Positions 35,677 through 44,409 of a DNA stretch of 64,000 nt are shown piece by piece. The notes beneath the pieces were generated by a model. The model saw only the letters and a program-made list of their open reading frames with translations. It made no database searches and was not told the DNA's origin. A program made the translations under genes and the position numbers. The stretch is from assembly GCF_000565015.1 (NCBI RefSeq), contig NZ_JDFF01000024.1:124001-188000 (forward strand). Reading direction: 5' to 3'. How positions within the stretch are numbered: position 1 is the stretch's first letter; every line of letters starts with the position of its first letter. The DNA comes from Porphyromonas catoniae ATCC 51270. GTDB taxonomy: Bacteria > Bacteroidota > Bacteroidia > Bacteroidales > Porphyromonadaceae.

Positions 35677-35715
35677 ACTCGTATTCTTAATTACAGCCTA
35701 CCACCTCGGTACTCA

Positions 35716-37746
35716 TTAGCTGAGGTTAGGCTGTAGTTGATTAGCATATATAGGGTTTGTTTCGTCTGTTTGATTCTCTTGTTCATTCTCTTGTTCTCGT
35801 GTCCCTTTTTGGATTGACATAACTTCCTCTTGGAGTGCAAGGAGAGTCCTCTTTGTTGTCTCTAGATCGCCGAGCAAATGCTTCCTCAAACGACTAAAGT
35901 AGAGGGTCATCGGGATGGAATAGGGTAGGATGAAGGACATGATCCATCCATACTTACTCTGCTCTGGGAGTAGCGGTGAGAAGTGCTTGGGTAGTAGCGG
36001 TAAGTCCTTTAGCTTAGATACCAAGAGGCGACTAGTAGAGTGGCGTAGGCTCTCAACGAGGTCATCTAGAGCTGTGGATAGATCTCTGAGCTTCGCTTGG
36101 TCACTCGCGTTACTCCAAACACGTATGATAGGACTCTGGAAGAGGGGAGAGGTACGTAGCGTCTCTGTTTGCTCTAGTAGAGTACCGAGATCTAGAGTGG
36201 CCTGTTTGTAGTCTACCTCTTCGATTGACACCTCTTGATATTCCACATTACGTACGCCTCGATAACCGAAGAGTTTGCGGAAGAACATTACGTACGCCTC
36301 AGCATTAAGTGAAGACGAATCTTGGTTGGACTTGTAGGTCAAGAAGAGCCCAACAGGGAGAAGGACTAGGTTACTCAGCCACATACCTAGCCAAACAGGG
36401 ATTGTTTCGCTGCGTAGCATATTGTCTCCAAAGGATTCGATCGTATAGTACACGACAAAGAAGAAGATGGAGACAATGACAGGCATCCCAATTCCCCCAC
36501 GGCGCACAATCGCTCCTAGTGGAGCTCCGATAAGGAAGAAGATGAGACAGGCCACTGATGCCGTGAACTTACGATGCCACTCTTGGCTATAGGTGCGGAA
36601 GTAGTAGAAGGAATTATCATCCTCGTCCTTTGCGAAGGAGGCTTGATTCTTCGTGCGCTCGAGGGTAGATACCGCAGCCTGTATAACACGAAGGCTATCC
36701 GTAGCAGAGGATAGGATCAGTAGACTATCCCCGTTAGCTTTCTCATGAGGCTTAGCCTCCTGTATGCGTAGTGAGAGTGCGGTCAGCTCCTCACGTTGCT
36801 TGATGAAGGTGGCAGTGTCTGTTATGCCGTAGGCGAACGACTGGTAGTGTGTCGAGAGCAGGTCTCGGTCTATGCCGTCTGTGATGACTGCACGTGCACT
36901 ATCGAGGAGTCGTGCTGTGGAGTCGATCGAGTAATTCAGTTGGCTCAGGTTTTTTGAGATATATAACCCTCCGAGCTGTTTCTCGTCTTGGTAGTTGATA
37001 TTCGTGTTATGCGCAATGAAGGTCTCACTATAGGTGAAGCGGGGGAGCATGTAGGGGATGGGCTCTTCGGAGGTATTGTAGGACTGTGCACGGAGATTCT
37101 CGTAGCTCTGACCGTTATAGAGCTTTAGCACGAGGAAGGTCTTGCTTTTGTCCATGACTAGACGCCCGGAGTCTGCTCGGATGATACGTGGGTTTAAGTA
37201 ACCACGACTCATATCGTAGACCATCAGCTGCTCCATACGACCCGAGGGATCACGGTGCTGGGCATAGAGGCTATAGCCTGGGATACCCGTGTAGAAGACA
37301 CCCTCTGTAATCTCCATCTCTGGTGCTGCATACTTAGCAGAAAGCACAAGCGTCCACATGCGTACCTGAGCTTGGATCATCCAATCATTTTGGAACTGGA
37401 AGAGCAAGATCGACATCACCCCAATCAAGAGAAAAAGGGGGCGCATAATGCGATAGAGTGGAAAACCTGAGGCTTTCAAGGCAAGGAGCTCCAGTCGCTC
37501 CCCAAGGTTACCAAAGGTCATCAACGATGCCAGAAGGATACCCAGCGGTAGAGACATCGGTATGAATGACATCGCAGCATAGAAGATGATCTTGCACAGG
37601 ACGAAGACACCGAGACCCTTCCCCACCAACTCATCCACATAGCGCCAGAGGAACTGCATGACCACGATGAACCAGCATACCGAGAAGCTCATCGCAAAGA
37701 GCGGTAAGAAGGTCTTTAATACAAATCTATCTACGATCTTGAACAC
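35716..37746 (-). CDS. LptF/LptG family lipopolysaccharide export permease
   Basis: Inner-membrane permease of the LptBFGC complex that extracts lipopolysaccharide. Begins with GTG (FKIVDRFVLKTFLPLFAMS matches the family start, so the GTG is preferred). Transmembrane helices at about 11-35, 47-75, 95-120 and, after a large periplasmic domain (about 135-395), 400-480. 676 residues, much longer than E. coli LptF/G (about 360). The extra length includes a long C-terminal cytoplasmic extension (about 500-676) of unknown role, with charged, Gln-rich end. First gene of the run; promoter at 37772. Confidence 0.9.
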   Translation of the reverse strand: MFKIVDRFVLKTFLPLFAMSFSVCWFIVVMQFLWRYVDELVGKGLGVFVLCKIIFYAAMSFIPMSLPLGILLASLMTFGNLGERLELLALKASGFPLYRIMRPLFLLIGVMSILLFQFQNDWMIQAQVRMWTLVLSAKYAAPEMEITEGVFYTGIPGYSLYAQHRDPSGRMEQLMVYDMSRGYLNPRIIRADSGRLVMDKSKTFLVLKLYNGQSYENLRAQSYNTSEEPIPYMLPRFTYSETFIAHNTNINYQDEKQLGGLYISKNLSQLNYSIDSTARLLDSARAVITDGIDRDLLSTHYQSFAYGITDTATFIKQREELTALSLRIQEAKPHEKANGDSLLILSSATDSLRVIQAAVSTLERTKNQASFAKDEDDNSFYYFRTYSQEWHRKFTASVACLIFFLIGAPLGAIVRRGGIGMPVIVSIFFFVVYYTIESFGDNMLRSETIPVWLGMWLSNLVLLPVGLFLTYKSNQDSSSLNAEAYVMFFRKLFGYRGVRNVEYQEVSIEEVDYKQATLDLGTLLEQTETLRTSPLFQSPIIRVWSNASDQAKLRDLSTALDDLVESLRHSTSRLLVSKLKDLPLLPKHFSPLLPEQSKYGWIMSFILPYSIPMTLYFSRLRKHLLGDLETTKRTLLALQEEVMSIQKGTREQENEQENQTDETNPIYANQLQPNLS

Positions 37747-37771
37747 GTCTTCTGTCTCCGTTTTACTGTGA

Positions 37772-37779
37772 CAAATATA
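37772..37779 (-). promoter_or_regulatory. Putative -7 element of the lptG-ribBA-guaB-miaA-kdsA run
   Basis: TATATTTG on the minus strand (TAnnTTTG), 25 bp before the GTG start. Confidence 0.55.
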
Positions 37780-37919
37780 CGCTTTTTAGGGCTTACTAAA
37801 TGTGGTGATGAAGCGCTAAGGTGTTTAGCCACGCACACCCCTCAGTGTCCCCCAACTATACCCACCCCCTCCAGCCCACAGTCATCGAAAAAAAGACCCC
37901 ACCCGTCGGCCTTCTTTAA

Positions 37920-38007
37920 TACCCACTCGTGGGTACCAAGTGCAACCCACTCGTGGGTATTAAAGAAGATGCACGAGTGGGTATCAAAAGAACCCCACGA
38001 GTGGGTA
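37920..38007. repeat. Palindrome array F: four units, 24-bp period
   Basis: 16-bp palindromes TACCCACTCGTGGGTA (37920-37935), AACCCACTCGTGGGTA (37944), GATGCACGAGTGGGTA (37968) and ACCCCACGAGTGGGTA (37992), with 8-bp spacers. Same palindrome as array E but with different spacers. It lies 140 bp upstream of the lptG -7 element and 90 bp past the GT2 stop. The rest of the 351-bp gap is C-rich and shows no gene. Confidence 0.92.
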
Positions 38008-38097
38008 CTAAAAGGAGGCAAGAAGTGAGGTCTGAAGAAATAGAAAAGGTTGCTTCCTCCTTGTCCTTTACTCCCCAATCTTCCTTACACCTTCTTA

Positions 38098-38835
38098 TTA
38101 GCGGTGACGGACAAAAAGGAAGCGAAGATGACGCCAAAGGGTGGCGAAGAGACCATAATGCTCCGACATCACCTCAAAACGCTCGATGAGTGAGGCTCGA
38201 TGGTTGGCTGTCGTCGCCCCTTCGTTCAGGTAGAGTGCAATAGGACGAGGTATGAAGGTACATTCTTTGGCGACTTTCAGACAGCGGATACACCAATCAA
38301 CATCTGACGAGAAACGGTAACGGAGGTTATACTTCGGGGCTATGGCTCGGCGTACGATGAAGGCTTGGTGGCAGACAAGCATTCCATCCCGAAAGCTCTC
38401 CCAAGTGAGGCTATGAGGAGGGCGTAAACGACGTAACCCCAAATCTCTACCCTCACTATCAATGAGTCGTGTATCGCCATAGATTATATCAGGGCGAGCT
38501 CCATTGAGGCACGCCTCCCCTACGATCTCTTCAACTGTTGTGGGGGAGGGTAATGCATCGCCAGCATTTATGAACCAGATGTAATCCCCCGTAGCATGGC
38601 TTAACCCTTTATTCATGGCATCATAGATTCCTTGGTCTCGCTCACTATGGACGAGAGCTCGAGGAGCAAGTGTGCGTACTAAATCAAGCGTATTGTCTCT
38701 AGAGGCTCCATCTATGACCAAATACTCCAAATCATCGTAGGTCTGCGCCTGGATGCTCCGTAGAGTGCGAGAGATGGTGTGGCTAGCGTTGTAACAGATG
38801 GTAATGATAGAGATACGGGGAAGGTGGGTATTCAT
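38098..38835 (-). CDS. Family 2 glycosyltransferase
   Basis: 245 residues, GT-A fold. PRISIITICYNASHTISRTL (about 5-24), VIDGASRDNT, DQGIYDAMNKGLSHATGDYIWFINAGD (the DxD-like metal site is NAGD), and the acceptor region SSDVDWCIRC. Similar to enzymes adding sugars to surface polysaccharide. No membrane segment. Its ATG overlaps the GT4 stop (ATGA). Last gene of flippase-GT4-GT2; donor and acceptor unknown. Confidence 0.9.
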   Translation of the reverse strand: MNTHLPRISIITICYNASHTISRTLRSIQAQTYDDLEYLVIDGASRDNTLDLVRTLAPRALVHSERDQGIYDAMNKGLSHATGDYIWFINAGDALPSPTTVEEIVGEACLNGARPDIIYGDTRLIDSEGRDLGLRRLRPPHSLTWESFRDGMLVCHQAFIVRRAIAPKYNLRYRFSSDVDWCIRCLKVAKECTFIPRPIALYLNEGATTANHRASLIERFEVMSEHYGLFATLWRHLRFLFVRHR

Positions 38836-40181
38836 TGTTTTGCTTCAGGCTGGGTAGGGTGGGTGAGTGCATACTCGTAGAGCGACAAGAGCTGTAATGC
38901 GATGGTCTTAGCTCCAAAAGACTGAACACTAGCTTGGCAGGTCTCTTTGGTGAAAGCACCAGCTTCTCTCTGACTGAGGAGCAGAAGTAGCCTCTGGGCA
39001 TAGAGCTCAGCGTCAAAGGCAGGGATCAGGTAGCCATTGACGCCATCGACCACGATGTCCTCTGGTCCACCACAAGCGAATGCCATCGCAGCCGCACCAG
39101 AGGCAAGCCCCTCGACCAGTGTCTGCCCTTGTGTCTCGTAGATGCTCGTAGAGAGGACGACAGAGGATAGATTATAGAGCGTGATGAGTTGATGACGGTC
39201 TTGGATAGCACCAAGGGGAAGAGTCTGAATGGGGAAATCAGCAAAGGTCTCCTTGTTCTTGATATTCCCTACGAGTAGCAGACAAAGTTCTTCTGCTCGC
39301 TCAGGTGACTGGGTTTTAATCTCTTCGCAGACCTGTCTCAGCAGATGCGCCCCCTTCACCTCATCATCCAACCGAGCAGCAACAAACACGAGATAATGTT
39401 TGACCTTAGGAGAGTACCACTGTGGGTATTCATTTCTCGTTGTCACCCAAGGGGAGAAGAGGCTCAAGTCAATAGGATTAGGCAAGACGAAGGGTTTCAT
39501 GCGTCCCTTCATCAAGTAGCTTTCCTCGAAGAGTCTTGCCTCAGCTTGGCTCACCGCGATGTAACGGAAGGGTAGCTGAGCGAGGAAGCGCTTCTTTTGA
39601 AGTGTTTGGTGAGATAGGTCTTGCTCATCCTCACTCATGAGGAGGGGGCAACGACCACAGCCTAGCTCATAGCGAGAGCATAGCTTCCTGCCCATGGTAC
39701 CGAATTCAAGGGGGAGGTGACAGATACCTGTAGCAACCCAGAGGTCATGTAGGGTCGAGAAGATTGGCTTACCAAGTCTAGCGAGGCGATGGAGCGATGG
39801 TAGGGAGAGAAAGCCCTGATTAATCCAATGCAGGTGCAATATATCCGCCCATTTAACCCAAGGATGATGACAGACATCGAAGCCAAAGCGTGCTGTCGAT
39901 ACACGGAATAGATTGCATCGTGACCGCCCGTTCTTTAGGTAAATCTCGGCTCGCTCAGCTAGGAAAAACGCTCTCCCTAATACCTTGAGGAGTGGAGGTC
40001 GAGCAACAGACATAACCGACGAGGAGTCTGTCCGTTGGTTTAGAACTAACATTCGTACCTCTACTTGTGGTATTTGCTCAAAGACCTCAAGCAACCTGCG
40101 GCATGCTTCGGCTGCCCCCCCTCCGGTGTCAGAGGTGGAGAGCATGAGGATGCGCAAGGGTCGATCATGTGTATGAGGCAT
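38832..40181 (-). CDS. Family 4 glycosyltransferase
   Basis: 449 residues, GT-B fold. N-terminal nucleotide-binding half begins LRILMLSTSDTGGGAAEACRRL; the acceptor-side HLHWINQGFLSL and STLHDLW follow. The C-terminal half has VFVAARLDDEVKGAHLL and the donor-binding E-x7-E region SIYETQGQTLVEGLASGAA. An insert holds several Cys (ICHLPLEF..CSRYELGCGRCPLL) that could bind metal, common in this subgroup. Lies 20 bp after the flippase; probably builds a surface polysaccharide. Confidence 0.9.
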   Translation of the reverse strand: MPHTHDRPLRILMLSTSDTGGGAAEACRRLLEVFEQIPQVEVRMLVLNQRTDSSSVMSVARPPLLKVLGRAFFLAERAEIYLKNGRSRCNLFRVSTARFGFDVCHHPWVKWADILHLHWINQGFLSLPSLHRLARLGKPIFSTLHDLWVATGICHLPLEFGTMGRKLCSRYELGCGRCPLLMSEDEQDLSHQTLQKKRFLAQLPFRYIAVSQAEARLFEESYLMKGRMKPFVLPNPIDLSLFSPWVTTRNEYPQWYSPKVKHYLVFVAARLDDEVKGAHLLRQVCEEIKTQSPERAEELCLLLVGNIKNKETFADFPIQTLPLGAIQDRHQLITLYNLSSVVLSTSIYETQGQTLVEGLASGAAAMAFACGGPEDIVVDGVNGYLIPAFDAELYAQRLLLLLSQREAGAFTKETCQASVQSFGAKTIALQLLSLYEYALTHPTQPEAKQ

Positions 40182-40201
40182 GAGAGAGCAGAGAGTAGGG
40201 G

Positions 40202-41722
40202 TTACTTCCTAAATCGAGCAGGGAGCTTGCCTTCAAGCATGCCCATGAGTTCTGGTGTAATGCGCATCAGAAGCAGAAGAGCCACCAGTACCAAACCAAT
40301 GAGTACCGAGCGGATGAAGAGATCAATCCATACGGAGGAGAAGGTAGGTAAGATGGTATTTGCTCCCCAGGCAAGAAGTGCGAGCGGCAGGAGTAGAAGC
40401 ATGCGCCGAGAGAAGGGATGTATATGCATCTTCACACTCAATAGGAGTTGCTGTAAACCGTAGCTTATGATATTGGTTAGGAGCATTGCTAGCGCAGCTC
40501 CCATTGTCCCAAGCCATGGGATGAGGAAGAGCGTAGAGAGGAACGACATAAGGAGCACACAGCAGGTATAGTAGACGTTCCAGTGGTAATACTTGGAGGT
40601 GCTTACTACGGTATGGCTGCAGGTTAATGTCAGTTCTACAAGCTTTGCTAAACCCAAGAAGAAGAAGATCCACTTCCCTCCCTCAAACTGCTCCCCATTG
40701 GGCATAATACCGAAGATATTATCGATGTTTACCCAGATCATGATGAAGATGAGTAGTCCAGCAAGTAGCTGATAGAAGGCAACGAGCTTGTAGATATCTT
40801 CCACTCGCTCTGTATCTCCCTCTTTCGCTGCATCTGCTATCTTCGGAGCTGCGATACTTAGGATGGCACGCATCGGTATTTCTATGATTGACACCATATA
40901 GAAGGCCATTGTATAGACACCCGCAGAGGTTAGCCCCCCTTGGTCAATAAAGGCAACCATGAAGAGGTCCATACGCCCAGCGAGTGTGATCCCTACCGAG
41001 GTAAGAGTATAGAGGGCTGTATAGCGATAAAAACCTCGCCTTAGCTCTGGAGAGACATAGCTGGGATTATGCCTGAGGCTAAGAGGTGTAATCCTGCCTA
41101 GATATACGCCACTGGTGAGCATACAAATCCCAAAGCTACCAATGAACCCCCAGACCATCGTTGTGAAGTCAATATATCCAAAGGCATAAAGCAGATATAC
41201 CGCTAGTTGCAACACACGGAGTAGCACCTCTTTGATTCCCTTCGGTACTGCGACCTTCATCAGCTGGTACGTATAGAGCTCGAAGATCGTCCACCCCATA
41301 GTGAAGAGAGTCAGCGGTATAATCGCATAGTAAAAGTCAGAGAGGAGCGGGCTATTCTTGCTGTAAAGAGCAATGAGAGGATCATGAGCAAGGACGTAGA
41401 GAGCAATCATGCTAAGAGCCCCAATACCTCCTACCGAGAGGACATAGAAAAGAAAGCCGTGGTTAGGCCCATCCTCTTTCTTATAGGGGTTAGAAGGACT
41501 ATCCTTAAAGAACGGGAAGTAGCGACTAAGGGAATAGGTCATACCTAGCATCCCAAGCCCAGAGAGCTGGGTAGCCAACTCAGGTAGTAGTCGAGTGAGA
41601 CCAATCTCCTCTGGGGTAAGGAACTTAGCTAAAATAAAGAAGGTCGTTAAGAAGCCTATCCCAACGCCTATATAGGTGACAACCGTCCCTAGGATACTCT
41701 CTTTCGCTGCAGGGCTTGGCAT
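40202..41722 (-). CDS. Wzx-like polysaccharide flippase
   Basis: 506 residues, about 12-14 transmembrane helices across the whole length, MOP/MATE superfamily. Starts KESILGTVVTYIGVGIGFLTTFFILAKFLTPEEIGLTRLL, the usual opening of oligosaccharide flippases of this group. Likely moves lipid-linked glycan across the inner membrane. It is 3 bp after aroC (leftward), with GT4 and GT2 following, so the four genes are probably co-transcribed although aroC has no obvious link. Confidence 0.88.
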   Translation of the reverse strand: MPSPAAKESILGTVVTYIGVGIGFLTTFFILAKFLTPEEIGLTRLLPELATQLSGLGMLGMTYSLSRYFPFFKDSPSNPYKKEDGPNHGFLFYVLSVGGIGALSMIALYVLAHDPLIALYSKNSPLLSDFYYAIIPLTLFTMGWTIFELYTYQLMKVAVPKGIKEVLLRVLQLAVYLLYAFGYIDFTTMVWGFIGSFGICMLTSGVYLGRITPLSLRHNPSYVSPELRRGFYRYTALYTLTSVGITLAGRMDLFMVAFIDQGGLTSAGVYTMAFYMVSIIEIPMRAILSIAAPKIADAAKEGDTERVEDIYKLVAFYQLLAGLLIFIMIWVNIDNIFGIMPNGEQFEGGKWIFFFLGLAKLVELTLTCSHTVVSTSKYYHWNVYYTCCVLLMSFLSTLFLIPWLGTMGAALAMLLTNIISYGLQQLLLSVKMHIHPFSRRMLLLLPLALLAWGANTILPTFSSVWIDLFIRSVLIGLVLVALLLLMRITPELMGMLEGKLPARFRK

Positions 41723-41725
41723 GAA

Positions 41726-42847
41726 TTAGATTGAGTTACACTGAGAAGCACTTGCTTTACTCCCCAGAAGAGAAAGATAGAAGTCCGCGAGGGTGAGCGC
41801 CGTCATAGCCTCTACTACAGGAACAGCACGTAGAGCGATACAAGGGTCATGTCGCCCTTGTATTTCGAGCTGAATAGGTGTAGCCTGTGTTGTAACGGTC
41901 TGTTGTGCCTTGTGTATCGACGAGGTAGGTTTGAATGCTACTCTGAAAGTGAGATCTTCACCAGAGGTAATTCCTCCGAGAATCCCTCCTGAATGATTTG
42001 TCTTTGTGCGAATGTTATTGTCCCTAAGATAGAACTCATCTGAGACCTCTGAGCCCCTACACTTTGACATACGAAAGCCATCTCCAATCTCAAACCCCTT
42101 CACAGCATTGATGCTCATCATAGCCGAAGCCAACCGAGCAGAACATTTGTCATACAGTGGCTCACCAAGCCCAACGGGTAGCCCCACGACACGACAGCTA
42201 ATAACGCCCCCTACACTGTCCCCCTCCTCTCTCATCTGCTCGATAATCTCTGCCATCTGCTCACTTAGAGCTTGATCTGGGCATGAGGGAATGTGATTTC
42301 TACTCGAGCGTAAATAATCTAAATACTCTGGTGTTGAGGGTTGATTCCAGAGGGTATCCTCTAGCTCGAGATGGCCAATCGATGAGATATAGGTGAAGAT
42401 CTCTACCCCCATTGTTTTCAGCCACTCATAGGCGAGCGCACCTGCAGCCACGCGCACTGCAGTCTCTCGAGCAGAAGCTCTGCCCCCTCCCCTCACATCA
42501 CGTACGCCATACTTCATGGCGTATGTATAGTCAGCATGTCCTGGGCGATAGACGTTCCTCAGGGCATCATAATCTTGGCTACGGAACCCTTCATTCTTGA
42601 TAAGGAAGGTGATTGGAGTACCTAGAGTTACGCCTTCATGTATACCCGAGAGGATGTGTACATAATCCATCTCCTCTCGAATAGATGTGAGCCTCGATTT
42701 ACCTGGGCGACGACGCTCTAGGGCATCCTCAATCACACTAGGATCAATAGCAAAGCCCGAGGGGAAGCCATCAAGTACCCCCCCGATTGCTTCCCCATGA
42801 GACTCACCAAAGGTAGTGAGCCGTAGCGTGCGCCCAAATGTATTCAT
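41726..42847 (-). CDS. aroC: Chorismate synthase
   Basis: Last step of the shikimate pathway: EPSP to chorismate, with reduced FMN. 373 residues; signatures GESHGEAIGGVLDG, the RRRPGKSRLTS stretch, RPGHADYTYAMKYGVRDVRGGGRASARETA, and GEPLYDKCSARLASAMMSINAVKGFEIGDGF. A terminator at 42861 separates it from slyD, so it needs its own start signal, but no TAnnTTTG is evident in the 73-bp gap. First gene before the flippase-glycosyltransferase set. Confidence 0.96.
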   Translation of the reverse strand: MNTFGRTLRLTTFGESHGEAIGGVLDGFPSGFAIDPSVIEDALERRRPGKSRLTSIREEMDYVHILSGIHEGVTLGTPITFLIKNEGFRSQDYDALRNVYRPGHADYTYAMKYGVRDVRGGGRASARETAVRVAAGALAYEWLKTMGVEIFTYISSIGHLELEDTLWNQPSTPEYLDYLRSSRNHIPSCPDQALSEQMAEIIEQMREEGDSVGGVISCRVVGLPVGLGEPLYDKCSARLASAMMSINAVKGFEIGDGFRMSKCRGSEVSDEFYLRDNNIRTKTNHSGGILGGITSGEDLTFRVAFKPTSSIHKAQQTVTTQATPIQLEIQGRHDPCIALRAVPVVEAMTALTLADFYLSLLGSKASASQCNSI

Positions 42848-42860
42848 CTGGTGATAAATA

Positions 42861-42906
42861 AAAGCACGGACACCCGTGGATTGATGCCACTTGGTATCCG
42901 TGCTTT
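42861..42906 (-). terminator. Rho-independent terminator after slyD
   Basis: AAAGCACGGA (42861-42870) pairs with TCCGTGCTTT (42897-42906), with an inner GTGG/CCAC pair. Reading leftward it is followed by TATTTATC. Confidence 0.75.
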
Positions 42907-42920
42907 GTGAGTCATCTTAA

Positions 42921-43499
42921 TTAGTGGCAGCCACAGCAACCGCCACAGCCCTCATCTTCGTGGTTATGCTCATGCTCGTGGTCATGACCGCAACCACAAC
43001 CACAACCTTCATGACCGCCAAAGAATTTCTCTACTTCCTCGGGTGTTGCCTCATGCACGTCTAGGACCTCTCCTACGAAGTGGAGCTCCTCACCTGCGAG
43101 TGGATGATTAAAGTCCATTACGACTACGCTATCCTTAATCTCAAGGACGCTCCCTCTCACAGTCTGCCCATCGGGTGTATAGAGCGGTAGGGTAGCCCCC
43201 TCTTGTACCATTGCGTCTAGATCTCCATTTTGGTCAAGGAAGATTTCACGGGGAAGCTCTTGAACAGCCTCGTCAACACGTGGGCCATAGGCTTCGTCTA
43301 CTGATAGTGTGAAGTCGAACTTATCTCCAGCCTTTAGACCCAAGAGGTGCTTCTCAAACTCAGGAAGCATCATCCCCATACCCTGTATATACTCTAGTGG
43401 TTGCTCTGGGGTCGTAGCTTCCATGAGGATGCGCTCATCCCCACTCCCGACGTAGAGCTCATAGCCACATGCTACGAACTTATTAGGTGAAATAGTCAT
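42921..43499 (-). CDS. slyD: SlyD-type FKBP peptidylprolyl isomerase
   Basis: Cytoplasmic folding and metallochaperone-type protein, 192 residues. Two FKBP halves (EYIQGMGMMLPEFEKHLLG, FTLSVDEAYGPR, and VVMDFNHPLAGEELHFVGEVLDV) flank the IF chaperone insert (about 75-130). The C-terminal tail is rich in Cys, His and Gly (HEGCGCGCGHDHEHEHNHED, then GCGGCCGCH), as in nickel-binding SlyD. The ATG at 43499 is chosen: the longer open frame would read through the tRNA. It starts 22 bp after the tRNA-Arg end, so both may share one transcript. Confidence 0.93.
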   Translation of the reverse strand: MTISPNKFVACGYELYVGSGDERILMEATTPEQPLEYIQGMGMMLPEFEKHLLGLKAGDKFDFTLSVDEAYGPRVDEAVQELPREIFLDQNGDLDAMVQEGATLPLYTPDGQTVRGSVLEIKDSVVVMDFNHPLAGEELHFVGEVLDVHEATPEEVEKFFGGHEGCGCGCGHDHEHEHNHEDEGCGGCCGCH

Positions 43500-43521
43500 A
43501 ATCGTTTCTTTATTGATGATG

Positions 43522-43595
43522 TGACCCAGGAGGGACTCAAACCCTCGACCTTCAGAACCGGAATCTGACGCTCTATTCAACTAAGCTACTGAGCC
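43522..43595 (-). tRNA. tRNA-Arg (anticodon CCG)
   Basis: 74 bases, no encoded CCA. The acceptor GGCTCAG pairs with CTGGGTC, with wobble pairs. The D arm is GCTTAGTTGAATAGAGC. The anticodon arm TCAGA-TTCCGGT-TCTGA gives CCG (43559-43561), reading CGG. The T arm is GAGGG-TTTGAGT-CCCTC and the discriminator is A. Its TATCTTTG promoter lies 35 bp upstream. Confidence 0.95.
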
Positions 43596-43630
43596 GTGAA
43601 TGCCCCTCTCAGGGCGATTATTTACGTGTG

Positions 43631-43638
43631 CAAAGATA
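43631..43638 (-). promoter_or_regulatory. Putative -7 element of tRNA-Arg/slyD
   Basis: TATCTTTG on the minus strand (TAnnTTTG), 36 bp before the tRNA 5' end. Confidence 0.55.
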
Positions 43639-43887
43639 CAACGTTATATGTAAAGCCCCAAGAGAAGGGTGTATAATCACTATTACTAACGTGAGTTTGG
43701 CGGTAGGAAGTGTCGCTCTATAGAACGAAGAAACAGCTATCAGGTTAAACTCTCCTTTGCAGCCTCTAGGTCGGGATGCTTCCCTCTACTTCTTTGCTTG
43801 TTTCTTTTCGATTTGTCCCCCTTATTCAAATAAGATTATCACCCGTAGCAAATCTCCTAGATACAAGGCTTGTAGAGGGGAGACAAC

Positions 43888-43994
43888 GACTTACCATAAG
43901 TCACCGTAACGAGTTACCATAACTCTCTTCGATGACTTACCATAACTTGTTTAAGCGATTTACTATAACTCTTTGTGACGACTTATGGTAACTC
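43888..43994. repeat. Palindrome array G: five units, 23-bp period
   Basis: 15-bp units start at 43888, 43911, 43934, 43957 and 43980. GACTTACCATAAGTC and GAGTTACCATAACTC differ by a compensating pair exchange; the others are intermediate. Spacers are 8 bp and vary (ACCGTAAC, TCTTCGAT, GTTTAAGC, TTTGTGAC). Same palindrome as array D. It is 250 bp upstream of the tRNA-Arg promoter in an 814-bp gap that otherwise shows only the two hairpins at 44213 and 44281. Confidence 0.94.
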
Positions 43995-44212
43995 GTTACA
44001 CCTGACACCTCCATTCTTCATATCTCATTCAATATAAGATAAATACAGGTCCCCTCTGGATCGACTGTAAAGCTCATGCGAAACTCACGTTATTGTGCGG
44101 GATATTAGGATGCTTTCGAAATGGGCAGTAGGGGATAGAAAAGTTTGGGAATAAAAAGCGACAGGTCTCCGATAGGGTATTCCTATTTATAGCAATACAT
44201 GACCTGGAATCA

Positions 44213-44274
44213 AAACGATGCATGCCCACTAGAGCCCCCAATATATTGAGGGCTCTAGTGGGCATGCATCGTTT
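44213..44274. other. 62-bp near-perfect palindrome
   Basis: The left arm (44213-44237, starting AAACGATGCATGCCC) is the exact reverse complement of the right arm (44250-44274), 25 bp each. The centre is itself CAATATATTG flanked by one C/A mismatch. It lies between the ribonucleotide reductase stop (136 bp away) and array G. It could be a strong terminator-like hairpin, a cruciform, or the remnant of a small inverted-repeat element; no T tract follows on either side. Confidence 0.9.
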
Positions 44275-44280
44275 GTAGGG

Positions 44281-44305
44281 TATGCGAACATACCCTGTTC
44301 GCATA
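44281..44305. other. Perfect 10-bp inverted repeat next to the large palindrome
   Basis: TATGCGAACA (44281-44290), five bases, then TGTTCGCATA (44296-44305). It lies nearest the ribonucleotide reductase stop, so it may help end that transcript. Confidence 0.7.
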
Positions 44306-44409
44306 TAGTAGTTTTATAGCCCTTAGTTGTCGGAGGACTAATAGAGGTGGTGTATCATAGTGAATATGACTCTAGTACTCGAGCTCTCTAATCCTCTTCT
44401 TGCACTAAG

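Noticed and set aside
34428-35715. FMN riboswitch for ribBA
   Set aside because: Only 39 bp separate ribBA from lptG, too short for the element, and its conserved segments are not seen.
37768-38078. Open frames on both strands across array F encoding repeated HSWV/HEWV or SWGS peptides
   Set aside because: The repeats come from translating the 24-bp-period palindromes; no start context, no family, and coding on both strands at once.
43500-43580. N-terminal extension of slyD (27 residues)
   Set aside because: It would be translated from inside the tRNA-Arg gene; the FKBP family start fits the ATG at 43499.
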